A stretch of DNA of 64,000 bases from Anadara kagoshimensis. Its lineage: Eukaryota; Mollusca; Bivalvia; Arcoida; Arcidae. The stretch lies in assembly GCA_021292105.1 (NCBI GenBank), contig CM037870.1:63858083-63922082 (forward strand), written 5' to 3'. The notes under the pieces are model-generated. The model was given only the letters and a program-made list of their open reading frames with translations, had not been told where the DNA came from and made no database searches. Shown piece after piece: positions 45,441 to 55,839 of the stretch. Position numbers and translations under genes: made by a program. Positions within the stretch are counted from its first letter, which is position 1; each line of letters opens with the position of its first letter.

Positions 45441-46084
45441 TGTGTGAACCCTGCCAGTGTCAGTATTTTATCTGTTTTCACTTTACTGTTTTTTCGGTTT
45501 CTGTACTTTAACTTAGGTTAAAACGACCTGAATATATATGTTACTACATACTTAACTCGGTGGCTTTGACATATATGACCCGTTTCACCTTTCAAACAGC
45601 CCTTAATTAATTTTACTTGATACCGCTATCAATGTCACCAAGGAAGATGGCGTCCATCTCAGTCGGTCGTAAACCAACACCTACATCCCATCAACGTTTG
45701 TTACCAAAACATCTGCGTTTGAATGATAAATTAATTTTTATTGTGGTGCCAAAAGCAATTACATATGAAGTGAGAAGATAGAATAAAAATAAATATCACA
45801 ATGACAGTTATACTGAAATAATTAGGTTAAGTCAAATATACCTGTAGATGACACGCATAAAGTTTCCATAAAAACACCATATCAAAGTCTATCTATTCAA
45901 AGAGAAAGTTAAAAGGTTTATAGAGCACTGAGTGAACATCTAGAAAAAACAGAAACTAAGGGCACACAAACCACTAAGTTCCATAAAAACACATGTATGA
46001 TCAAAGTGTGTGTATTCAAGGAGAAAGTAATAAAGTCTGTGAATCTTTGAACGAATATGTAGAAAAAATAAAACAAAGTAAGCA
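45441..46084. repeat. AT-rich interval with a small direct repeat
   Basis: 'aagtttccataaaaacac' ... 'attcaaagagaaag' at 45860-45910 recurs at 45978-46030 ('aagttccataaaaacac' ... 'attcaaggagaaag'), about 120 bp apart. No gene seen. Confidence 0.55.
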
Positions 46085-46307
46085 CAATATAGACCTGACG
46101 AAAGTTTTAACACTAAGCTAACGAATTAGTTTGGAATCAACAGCTTATCTCAGTCCATCTTTAGCTATATCTAGGCAGCTGCTATGTATCTTTAGGTATT
46201 TTTTCGACCACTAGCTACCAATAGCCGACCATATCTCGACCCAGCGGCAGCTAAGCTTCGACTCCATTCCGTTGATCTGGTGTTAAACTTCCGGCAGGTT
46301 TGTACTC
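46085..46307. mobile_element. MITE-A copy 5
   Basis: 'gacctgacgaaagttttaac' and 'ctaagctaacgaattag' on the left; 'tgttaaacttccggcaggtt' on the right. Confidence 0.8.
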
Positions 46308-46734
46308 TACAAAGCTGGAATGCATGCTGTAGGTCAATGTTCAGAATGCACAACACAAGTTGAATTAGTGTGTGCATTTTTGTGTGAAGATTGTATTTTT
46401 CTAGAACCATGAGAATTAAATATCCAGAAAATAAACCATTTCACAGTAGTAAGACTTAAACATTGTCTATAAAAATAATCACTGTAATCTGTATTTTATT
46501 CGCGTAGTAAAATTTACTTTGCGTATTTTACCGCGAAGAACAAAAAATAGCGAAATAAAACATAAATGTATACGCCTAAATAATACAGTTTGAATGTCTA
46601 GTTGGGTGAATTTAATCAAAAGAGAGAGCTTACTAGTATTGTCGCGAATTGGTTTTGATTGAGGAAGCATAATGAAGGTTATTCTCCCTGCTAAATAAGA
46701 CAAGAAAATAATCATATTTATGCATTGCAATGGA

Positions 46735-46850
46735 ACCCAAGTCAAGATTCTCTCACTTATCACTTTTTGGGTGGTGGACAGAACCTGGAGTTTCAGAGAA
46801 TTCACTAACCTTTGCCAAGCGAACTGACAATCTTTCACACATGACGGCGA
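46735..46850 (+). repeat. SINE-body-like repeat
   Basis: 'cccaagtcaagattctctca' and 'ccaagcgaactgacaatctt' match 11325-11500. Confidence 0.45.
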
Positions 46851-46910
46851 AAGGTGCTGCGTAAGCGCGTTTTAATATACCACGGCCACGGATGCCCCGC
46901 AAATTATTTA

Positions 46911-47082
46911 CAGTACAGACCTGTCGAAACACTGGTAATGAAAAGGCGTGACCGAGATATGGATAGCAAGTGACTGGAAAACTACCGAAATGCTGATAAC
47001 ATATTCCGAAATATTCTCGATATATTGTCGATTTGGTTCCGATTCGTTAGCTTAATGTTAACCTTTAGTCAGGTCTGCACTG
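46911..47082. mobile_element. MITE-A copy 6
   Basis: 172 bp between 'cagtacagacctgtcgaaac' and 'agtcaggtctgcactg', flanked by TA on both sides. Inner 'gattcgttagcttaatgtta' matches the family. Confidence 0.85.
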
Positions 47083-47159
47083 TATACCGTTTATCTAGTA
47101 CGTCCATGTGGCGTGTCCAATGAGCAGAGTACATTTTATACTAAAATACATTAAGTATC

Positions 47160-47160
47160 C

Positions 47161-47203
<43 letters not shown>

Positions 47204-47222
47204 GATATTGATTGATTGATTT
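47160..47222. repeat. (TTGA)n tail of a SINE
   Basis: About 13 TTGA units with one interruption, lying at the 3' end of the minus-strand SINE that follows. Confidence 0.9.
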
Positions 47223-47500
47223 AGGTATTACGCCTCAGTCAAGATTATATATTTTATCAGCTATTGGTAAGTGGCATTTTGACCTTTACAATGCTTTTAG
47301 TACAATGTGTAGGAAGGGTTCTTAAACGTTCTACGCCTACCGAGACAGGGAGCATTGTTTTTAAGGTCTCTTCTAATGGACCCGTGACTTTCATTTCTAA
47401 ATGCCGAGTGCTTGACGAAAGAACAGTTACTGCCTATTTTCAAGTGTCGTCAGACACGTCCGGGTTTCGAACCCCGACCTTCTACATACAAAGTACTCTT
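47223..47500 (-). mobile_element. SINE with B-box head, minus strand
   Basis: On the minus strand: B-box-like 'gggttcgaaacccgg', then 'aataggcagtaactgttctt', 'caagcactcggca', 'agaaatgaaagtcac' and 'cttgactgaggcgtaatacc', then the (TCAA)n tail. Collinear with 55855-56100. The 122-codon plus-strand frame here is antisense to it. Confidence 0.8.
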
Positions 47501-48066
47501 ATAAAATCCATAACGGGGGCATGTGGCAAGTCAACTCCATTGGCGGGTGAATTGCTAGATAAAAGTGATTTTATACTTGGTACTGTACTGGTTATAATCT
47601 TGACTGTCAGATATAAACGAGCTATAGGTTAAACAGTGAAACATCATCCATATGTAGTCAAACGACGAATGTCATCCATTTATCTAGGATAATTATGTGT
47701 ATAGTATGTCCTGAATTCTGATATCGTGTCATCTACCAAATATTATCATTATTATTATATATAGACTACTGACAAAACTGAACAAATGTGTTTCTTTATA
47801 AAATGTCACATTCTACTGAAAATGTATAATGATAAAATACAAACTCAGTTAAATTTAATAAATTGTCTGATATTTGTGTTTCATTAATGATTAATGGCCT
47901 GACAAACGATATATCAGTACTTTATTTTTACTAGAATTTCACCCCTCATCATTTGTATTATGTTTTTCTAGAATTTCAACCCTTGCCAGAATCTCCCGAC
48001 GCATCTCCAAATCTAAAACTAGTCATATAATGACAAATATCTGATAAACCATCTTGATGGCTATTC

Positions 48067-48069
<3 letters not shown>
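47501..48069. other. No gene seen
   Basis: AT-rich; nothing recognised. Confidence 0.4.
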
Positions 48070-48133
<64 letters not shown>

Positions 48134-48142
48134 TATATATAT
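48070..48142. repeat. (AT)n microsatellite
   Basis: AT run with one phase break at about 48127. Confidence 0.97.
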
Positions 48143-48177
48143 TCTTGACGAAACTTACCATCAGATTTTAGACACTG

Positions 48178-48434
48178 AAGTGTCCGGTTCCGTTTACCGG
48201 TTACAATTTAAGTTTTCTTTTTTTTTCGGGGGTTACTAGTGTAATATTGGACACAGAATCGCCAGTGTCCATTTCTGTATATAGTGTCAGCCTTTATGGT
48301 AACCGGTTGACATACCACAGCATTATTGGTCAAAGAATCACAAAGCGCCCATTTCCACATATAGTACCAGGTTTGTGGTAACTGGCTGGTATAACAAGTG
48401 TTCAGTTCCATACATAATGTTTATTTAGTGTCTG

Positions 48435-48468
<34 letters not shown>

Positions 48469-48560
48469 TGTGGGGGGGGGGGGGGGGGGGACTGGCGTGA
48501 CAAATTATCAGTTATTAGTCAAAGAATAACCATGTGCCAAGTTCTGTTTATAAGGCTTAT
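48178..48560 (+). repeat. Decayed tandem repeat, about 90-bp unit, with homopolymers
   Basis: 'tgtccatttctgtatatagt', 'gtcagcctttatggtaaccg', 'gttgacataccac' and 'attattggtcaaagaatcac' recur at about 48179, 48267, 48345, 48390 and 48490. One unit contains 30 T (48438-48467) and 19 G (48472-48490). Confidence 0.7.
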
Positions 48561-49710
48561 TAATTTCGTGTTCGTTTTTGTCAAACTGGTTGGTTTGAAT
48601 CTCTATTTTTTGTTGTTAGATGGGAAAAGTGTTAAGCCAATAAGCCAATGTCAATATAGATTTTGTCCAAAATCCATGTGCAAGATATCATAAATTCCAC
48701 TCATCATATAACATCAAGCTCTTTAGAAACTAAAATTTTAACTTTAATTTTAAGAGCTACATCTTTAAGTTTACTTTTTTGTATCTTAAAAGCTAGTCAG
48801 ACACTCCAGTTATCTTCTTTTACAATGGAGCTAAATCCCTCTTTACCGTGACATTTTATTATTGAGTGAGGTAGTTGATGGTGACCTCAGTAATCAAAAT
48901 GATGGAACCACATCGGCTGATGATTTTGGAGAAAAGTGAATAAAATGACGCAGCCGGGCCGTTTTACCGATTACACGAATAAGGTGTACCCCATAATGAC
49001 GTAATTTTGTAATTTTGTCATAAAAATAAAAGCTCATAAATAAAATATGTAATAAATGTTCCTAAATAACAATAATACTCCCTTCTACCGCTGATTCTGA
49101 TTAAATTTGACAAATCCTATCTTCCCACTTCTCAAAGATCCCTATATCTTAATATCACTTGTAATTTAACCGAACAAAATTTATAGTATTTCCGTCTAAT
49201 CAATTGGAAAACATTCCGGAAATATTATATGACTTTTAATAACCGGAACATTCTTTGACAAATAGACAGAATTTTTAAAAAATTTATGATCACTTAAGTC
49301 ATTCTTCATATACATGTTAATAAACTGAAATCCCGTCGAGCGAGAAATTAAACCACGAGATCTTAGGAACCTGATGCAGTTTTTCAAATTATGCAAACTG
49401 TCAAATTTACCAATTTATTTGCGACTTTTAAACTTCAAAGAAAGGATTTGTTTTTGAAACTAAGACATAAAACTTGATAACTATAGAAATAGACCATTTT
49501 TATGGAAAGGAAATAGACTTTATAATATTTAGAAATAAAGACTTTTACCTATAAACAAAAAAGATCAAATAGTCTTCCTAAATGGACAACTTTATTTATC
49601 CAGTTATTATAACACCTCATACTATAGTTCTAAAATTTGATACAGCTATACGCCCCACGTTTAGTGATAGGAGAAATAAAGTTCATTTAAGTATTTGGGG
49701 TATTTATTTA
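48561..49710. other. No gene seen
   Basis: AT-rich; short frames at 48466-48693, 48663-48851 and 49196-49396 lack domains. Confidence 0.4.
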
Positions 49711-49915
49711 TAATTTTCAAATAAACCCCCGACATAAAATAGATTCTCTATCTATGTAGAAAATTAATTCTCTTTGATGCTTGTCTTTAGAAAGGCAACA
49801 CGATCCCCTGTATTGACAAATTAGCACTTTATACCCATATGTAATTGTTTCCCAGAATCTGGAATTTCCCAACAGGTGAAAAAATTAACGCACATGTGCT
49901 TGTTAAATTTTTATA
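49711..49915 (+). repeat. Direct repeat, left copy
   Basis: 'caaataaacccccgacataa', 'ttctctttgatgcttgtctt', 'agaatctggaattt' and 'cgcacatgtgcttgttaaa' are matched in order by 50227-50455. Confidence 0.75.
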
Positions 49916-49994
49916 TCATATTTTGGGATTGGGGTAAACATGCCAGAAAGTTGCTTCACTGTTTGCTAAATAAAGGTTATTGTTGTGATATAAA

Positions 49995-50215
49995 TCGGTG
50001 GCCGAGTGGTCTAAAGTGTGCTTACGGATCTTAGCGCCTCTCACCGCCTAGGTTCGAATCCCACTCAGGACAGCAGATCCGAGTGTTAAGTTTCTGTCAG
50101 CCCGATGATAGGTGATTTTATCCGTGCACTCCGGTTTCGTCAAACAGTCATGGATTGTCTGCCTCGATAAAAATGAAAGAATCTTGTCTTTAGTGTAAAA
50201 CTCCATTACTCCACA
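49995..50215 (+). mobile_element. tRNA-derived SINE (Ser/Leu-like head)
   Basis: A box 'ggtggccgagtggtctaaag', B box 'ggttcgaatcccactc' with a long variable arm between, then the body 'gtgcactccggtttcgtcaa'. Best-kept head of this class. The acceptor arm is not paired, so not a functional tRNA gene. Confidence 0.8.
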
Positions 50216-50226
50216 CCTTCATTCTA

Positions 50227-50455
50227 TAATTCCCAAATAAAATCCTGACATAAAGTTGATTTTCTATCTATATCAGAAAAAAATTAACCCCCTTTGATGA
50301 TTTCAATACTTGTCTTAGAAAGGGAATATAATTCCCTGTTAAATAAGGGTTTATATCATTATGTACCTGTTTCCGGAATTCCCCTTCGGAAAGGCGAAAA
50401 GCAGACAATATCAACATCAATTTTAGCGCATGTGCTTTTGTTAAAGCTTTGTCTT
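50227..50455 (+). repeat. Direct repeat, right copy
   Basis: Matches 49711-49915: 'caaataaaatcctgacataa', 'ccctttgatgatttcaatac' and 'gcgcatgtgcttttgttaaa'. Confidence 0.75.
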
Positions 50456-51361
50456 GAATTTTCTGAATAAAATCTTTGACAAAAAGTTCATACTATCAAT
50501 TTTTGAACATCCAAAGGTTTATAGAATGGCAGTGCCAATACTTAATGGTATGTTTTTTTAGTTTTGGTATAAATGCCAAATTGTTTATTCATTCTTTGTT
50601 GAAATAAGAAACTCATTTAGGAAAGTGTTTGTTTTGAAAAAAGTTTTTTTGTGTACGTAATGTGTCCTATGTAATACTGCATTCACATCGCAATTTTACT
50701 ACTGAAATTAAAATTATATTATTTATTTTACCTAACACTAACACTTGTTGAACATTGGAGCGGATTCTGATAAAATTTAATGCCTAAAATGCATGGGGCC
50801 CATCGTATACTAGTACTTAAAAAGTGTCCTACGTAACGCACACACATTTTGTACCTAAGGCTAAAAATTCACACATGATAGGTATCTGTGACTAGAGAAA
50901 GAAACAGACGCTTAAAAGTTGGAAAATAAATCTAGAGTTGAAAATATTGTAAAAAGTGTACTACACTCGTAACAGTGACCTACGAAATAACATTGACGTA
51001 AAACATCAAAATGACGGCGAAATTCGATAACGATCCCGGGATCGAGCTAGTGCTCAAAACGAGATATTTTGACTTTTTTTTTTTTTTTTTTTTAGAAATT
51101 TTGTACAAGTTCCAATTGAAAACAAATTATGCAGTTGAAATTAACTAGTGATTATACATGCATTATATAATGATGATTATTACAACTATGAAAACGTTTT
51201 GTAACGTTATTATTTTTCACTTTAATTTTCGCATTTTTGGCGTATTTTGTATCTTTGTAAGAGAATCGGATTTTTAAACTTGCTATACCTCCGTAACTGT
51301 AAGCTTGGTGTTTAGACAAATCAGTTTATGGTTACTTAAAAACTTTTCTATAACATCTAGT
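50456..51361. other. No gene seen
   Basis: AT-rich; a 20-nt T run at 51074-51093. Confidence 0.4.
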
Positions 51362-52047
51362 ATTTGATATGTTGTAGCTCACAAAGTACTCAAGTGAGAT
51401 ATTGTGACCAGTTTTTGTACGGTGTGCGTCGTTCGTCAACATTTGATTGTTAACACATTAGAAGCCAAAATTTTTATTCAATCTACATTAAACTGCGAAA
51501 GTGATTCTCTTGACAAAATTTAAGTCAAGTTTGTGTATGAGTAATGATGGGTCAATAAGTAGGGCACTAGGCCAGATGAAAGAGAAACCTAGTTAACACT
51601 CTTAAGGACACAGCTTAAACTTGCTCAGAATGTTCCTCTTGACAAAGGGAAGGTCAAGTATGTATAAGGACCATCTTGGCACAATAAATAGTAGGTCACT
51701 AGGCAAAATCAAAGAAACCCCTTGTTTATACTCTTGGGGCCACAATTTTAGTCCAAACTTTATCAAACTTGCTAGAATGATCCCCTTGACAATAGGACGA
51801 TCAAGTACGTGTATGGACCATGTTGGGTCAATAAGAAGGTCACTAGATAAAATCATAAAAAACTTCAATCCTCATCAAACTTGCAAGAAATTGTCTTCTT
51901 TTCATAAGCTAGGCCAATAAATAAATAAGTCATTGGTTCAAACTGTGAGGAATTGTTAACCTTCTTTAGCTTACATTTTCTAAACGAAGCTAAATATTCA
52001 TTATTCTCAGTTGAGCGTCAATGGTCTCAAGGCCCTCTTGTTTAAAA
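51362..52047 (+). mobile_element. Tandem-unit element of molluscan type
   Basis: Begins 'ctcaagtgagatattgtgac' (about 51391) and ends 'ctcagttgagcgtcaatggt' ... 'aaggccctcttgttt'. Inside are three units of about 137 bp: 'gggtcaataagtagggcact' (51549), 'ataaatagtaggtcactagg' (51693) and 'gggtcaataagaaggtcact' (51825), each with 'cttgacaa.agg' and 'gtcaagta.gt.ta..gacca'. I recognise this arrangement as common in bivalve genomes. The 88- and 99-codon frames on opposite strands are by-products. Confidence 0.7.
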
Positions 52048-52176
52048 TTTGAAGTGTACATTTTAAGCGACAATGACTGTTTGACACTCAATTTAAGATA
52101 TCGTCTTCAAGTGTTGCAAAAACCGCAATATTTCAATGCTATGGATAAAATTTTACATGATGATATATATATAATA

Positions 52177-53084
52177 CAGTTGACTCTCGTTATCTCGAAC
52201 TCGACGGGGAAATGCAAAAAGTTCGACTTATCCGGAGTTCGAGATAACCGATGTTAAAAACGACAACAAAAGGGAAGTAACTCGTACATGCCTACCGGAA
52301 GTCGCTTCCGGTTTTATCTTGTCAAACTGTATATTGCCGTTTTCTCCTATATCGTATGTATTCAAACCCGATATATAAAAAATGCATTATTTATTATTTG
52401 TATTTATAATTGAGAATATAGTATATAAAAAAATCGGGAGATTTATCTGTTACTTGTTATTAGCCGACAAATAGTGGATTCCGCTTTAGTCTCCATACCA
52501 TTTTCGCTTTGTGTACTTTAATCACCCCAAGCTTCCGGCTGTATTGAGTAATGTTCACATCACACGCTTTCGGAAGCCATGTTCAGCTTGGCAGTAATTA
52601 TAAAATCAGCTAATCTCCTTGATGGTTTAATTGCTTATGCAAGAGATAATAATTAAGGGCTTAAGGAAATTGGGAGGTCAGTGCAATGTTGTAATTTTAA
52701 AATCAACACGAGGCCGACAGTCAAATATTTTATTTGTGTCGGAATGTGTTTTTTCTACCAAAAATTCTGTAGGCCCTGACAAATTTGATTTCTCAAAATT
52801 TTTTGGTCGAGTTAAAAAATAAATTTTCCTAAATTTTTTGTTCGAGTTAACAAATTAAATTTTCCTAAATTTTTTGTTCGAGTTAACGAGTGTAAATTTC
52901 CTAGGATTTTCATTCAAGGGGACGAAAATATTGTTCGACATAGCCGATAATTCGAGATATCCGAGTTCGAGATAACCGGAGTGATTTTGGTTTAATAAAG
53001 AACAACTCTGTTCGGACTTTTTAAAAAAGTTCGAGATATCCGGTAGTTCGAGATATCCGAGTTCGAGATAACGAGATTCAACTG
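52177..53084. mobile_element. pogo/Tigger-like DNA transposon, non-autonomous
   Basis: 908 bp with 26-bp terminal inverted repeats: CAGTTGACTCTCGTTATCTC plus GAACTC on the left, and on the right CAGTTGAATCTCGTTATCTC plus GAACTC inverted (one mismatch). TA flanks both ends. Sub-terminal copies of 'ttcgagatatccg' and 'gttcgagataaccgga' repeat inside. A 37-bp unit (aattttttgttcgagttaac) is triplicated at about 52793-52903. No transposase frame remains; the 63-codon frame at 52631 is unrelated. TIR style and TA target suggest the pogo group. Confidence 0.88.
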
Positions 53085-53404
53085 TATATACATATAAAAT
53101 CTTATGCTATAAACAGGCCACTGAATGCATTTTACCATTATAGTATCCAATGTCTGTCAAAAAATCAGTTGATTTTTGTTTTTGAGGAGGGAGGGAGGGG
53201 TACCACAAGACATCTTAATGTTGACAATCACATGGAATGTAAAATCTCTACCTTTAACCGACACCGAATATACTGTATCCAGTTTAAATAATTATAATAT
53301 TTGCACGTTCTACAAATATGCAATGTATATCAACCTATATAAAGAGGGATAACTCAAATACGGCTAAATTCAGTTAAAACCTTATATATGCTAGGATGGT
53401 TAAA

Positions 53405-53525
53405 AGAAGTCGAAGTGCCCGGAGAAAACAAACCCCATACTAAGTATTGGTCTAGCGAGATTCGAACTTAGGTGATGATAGTCTTTATTATCTATAAACA
53501 AACTGGCCATCGAGGCTTTCCTGCT
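53405..53525 (-). mobile_element. tRNA-derived SINE fragment
   Basis: The reverse complement has 'cctcgatggccagtttg' (A-box region), 'aagttcgaatctcgct' (B box) and 'tttgttttctccgggcactt' (body). Confidence 0.65.
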
Positions 53526-53979
53526 TTTGGAGATACGAGTGGTATTCAGTATTTTGGAACTTGCACTTCTCTTATCGGAACTGGATACCGATGTGTTCTA
53601 TCGGCATTTCTGTCATCGGTATAAGACAAAACGACGTCTTTAAGTTAATTGCGATAACATGTTTCTGTGTTGAGCAATAAATTGAATTTGAATTTGATGT
53701 CAATAACTTTTGCACTGGTACTTCTGATAACTGAACTGGCATGGATACCGGTGTAACAAAATATGCCCTAAACTTGGATCCAGGTACATATAAATGTCAT
53801 TTTCAGAACCATTTTGTTCACGATATTTTACCATTATGTCCTGCGATCCGTTCGGAATCAAAGTGAGTTCCATGTTATGGCGTCATTTAATTTTTGAGGT
53901 GTGTTATTTAAATGCTTACATAGATATGCCAATGTACTGGTCGTACTAGACCAAATTGTCTGCCTTAACGATGGTATGC
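53526..53979. other. No gene seen
   Basis: AT-rich; nothing recognised. Confidence 0.35.
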
Positions 53980-54115
53980 CATTTCTGTTGTTGCAACTAT
54001 CGTATGGTCGTAATATTGTGATTTTATGTTTGTCTTGTTCCTTTTCTTCCTATATGTTAGGTTTTATTTTGTGTCATTGGTTGCATTTGCTGTTGCAAAT
54101 TACACGTTTTTCAGC
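53980..54115 (+). repeat. B block repeat
   Basis: 'gtttgtcttgttccttttct' and 'tgtgtcattggttgcatttg' with 'ctgttgcaaattacacg'. Confidence 0.5.
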
Positions 54116-54439
54116 TTTGGATTATTATCTTAAGCTTGTTATGACGTATCCCTAAAATACCATTTATAACTGCATTTTTTTTCAGATAAAACAAACCTTC
54201 CATTCATATAGTTGTCAAAAACATCTGTTTCTTTTTAAAATCGATAATTTTGATAAAACTATTTAATTAAAAGTCATTATTTATGGTTGGGTTGGAATAA
54301 CAACATTTGTGTTGGACGTGTCTGATCTCTGATACACAATTACAATAACATGCCTTAGTAAATTTTCAATGCAATACAAATCTATGTTTTAATGAACCAT
54401 TACAACCAAAGCTATGAAAATGTTTTATTTATGTTTAGA

Positions 54440-54565
54440 CTTCCAGAGCGCCTTGCCTGTCCTCGCCTTACTGGTGGACGTTTGTGTTTTTGACATGATT
54501 TCAACGTTTTTACTTTGCTTTTGAGGGTTGCGATTTGAATATGGGCCGGTAATTTTTTGTTTGGT
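54440..54565 (+). repeat. PT 3' tail, short form
   Basis: 'cttccagagcgccttgcctg', 'cttactggtggacgtttg' and 'ttttactttgcttttgaggg', ending 'atgggccggta'. The only PT copy recognised beyond 42 kb. Confidence 0.75.
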
Positions 54566-54796
54566 CGGCAAAATACAGTGTTTTATTTTTGTATGTGCAT
54601 AAATATGAACCACTAATTGTAAAATAAATGTGCTGGTTTGGGTCCAAAACAAACTATAACCACACAAGTGCTCGTCCAATGTCTAGAATTGTATGGATGA
54701 CCTTTAACACGATTGTACAATAGGAACATTTAGAACTCTAGACATCGCACTGCAACATTTTGTATTGATCGTAATATATTATTGATGATAATCAAT

Positions 54797-55040
54797 GTCC
54801 ATCCAAAGTCGGGAATTTTATAACCCATGGTCTCAGTGCCACACCAGTGGATTCCAATTTGTCATTGTAACCAGTGCCAATCCAAAGTCGGGAGGTCTAT
54901 ATAATCTGTGGTCTTGTTATGCGTTGTACCACACCACCGGATACCATTTTGTCCTTGTAACCAGTATCCGTCCAAAGTCGGGAGATTTATAATCCACTGG
55001 ATACCATTTTGCCCTTGTAACCGCTGTTTGTCCAAAGAAG
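54797..55040 (+). repeat. Tandem repeat derived from the D repeat
   Basis: 'atccaaagtcgggaatttta', 'accacaccaccggataccat' and 'ttgtccttgtaaccagt' recur with starts at about 54797, 54873 and 54963, plus a partial at about 55025. 'ccatccaaagtcgg.attttata' is the inverse of the D-family 'ataaaaataccgattttgga' end at 56497. Confidence 0.75.
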
Positions 55041-55124
55041 ATGGCATTATCTGATACAATCTCAGTGTGTTTATTTTACCAGTATGCGTGAAGCAGAAAT
55101 AATTTTCATTTGGGATTGACAATT

Positions 55125-55125
<1 letters not shown>

Positions 55126-55161
<36 letters not shown>
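55126..55161. repeat. Poly-T tract
   Basis: 36 T residues. Confidence 0.97.
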
Positions 55162-55167
<6 letters not shown>

Positions 55168-55204
55168 CCATACCAACTCTAGCTTTATCTTCCATCTGTA
55201 GACA

Positions 55205-55670
55205 CATGTTGCATTTTAACATACGTGGCTTCGATACATATGATTCTTATGGCACCTTGTGACAGATGTCAAATACAATGTAGTAGGTGCTAAGATACAT
55301 GGACACTTATAAAATATGCGAAAAACATCCAATACGCAGTACAGGCCTGTCAAAAATTTAACAATGAGCTAACGAAAAGGAGGCGAAGCTCGGCTGCCTA
55401 GAGAACGAGAAATAGATACCTAGGACCGAAAAGCTCCCAAAAGATTGCTCTGTCCAAAAAGATTTCTAGATAGCTTATGAGGGACCGAGATGATCTGCTG
55501 ATACTGTACTAATTCGTTAGCTTAGTATAAAACTTTGGACAGGTCTGTACTGTACGTGGTTTGACACAGATGATGATTCTATTGGCACCTTGTGACAGAT
55601 GCCAACACGCACGTGTACGATACAGGTGCGAGTATGTGCGAAAAATACTTGATATACATCTTCATAAAAC
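55205..55670 (+). repeat. Direct duplication split by a MITE-A
   Basis: 'tacgtggcttcgatacatat', 'atggcaccttgtgacagatg' and 'atatgcgaaaaacat' (55220-55330) match 'tacgtggtttgacacagatg', 'ttggcaccttgtgacagatg' and 'gtatgtgcgaaaaata' (55552-55660). Confidence 0.75.
55337..55552. mobile_element. MITE-A copy 7
   Basis: 'cagtacaggcctgtcaaaaa' and 'actttggacaggtctgtact' termini, with inner 'tgagctaacgaaaag' / 'ctaattcgttagcttag' also inverted. TACG occurs on both sides. Confidence 0.88.
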
Positions 55671-55839
55671 CACAGAAACTATAATAAATGTGAGTTTATT
55701 TCGCTGCGCATTCTACAATACAAACTACTAAAAAATAGAGGTTTTAGCCATAGAAAACTTAAAACACAGCGTCCATAAAAACTAGACCCCTTTAAACTGT
55801 TAAACGGTATAATGAGTGAAAACTAAAGATAATTATATA

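Noticed and set aside
47264-47632. 122-codon plus-strand frame
   Set aside because: Antisense to a SINE that has a collinear copy at 55840-56110.
49995-50070. Functional tRNA-Ser or tRNA-Leu gene
   Set aside because: A and B boxes are good, but the acceptor arms do not pair and a SINE body follows.
51602-51920. 88-codon minus and 99-codon plus frames
   Set aside because: Generated by the 137-bp tandem units of the element at 51362-52047; the peptides repeat internally.
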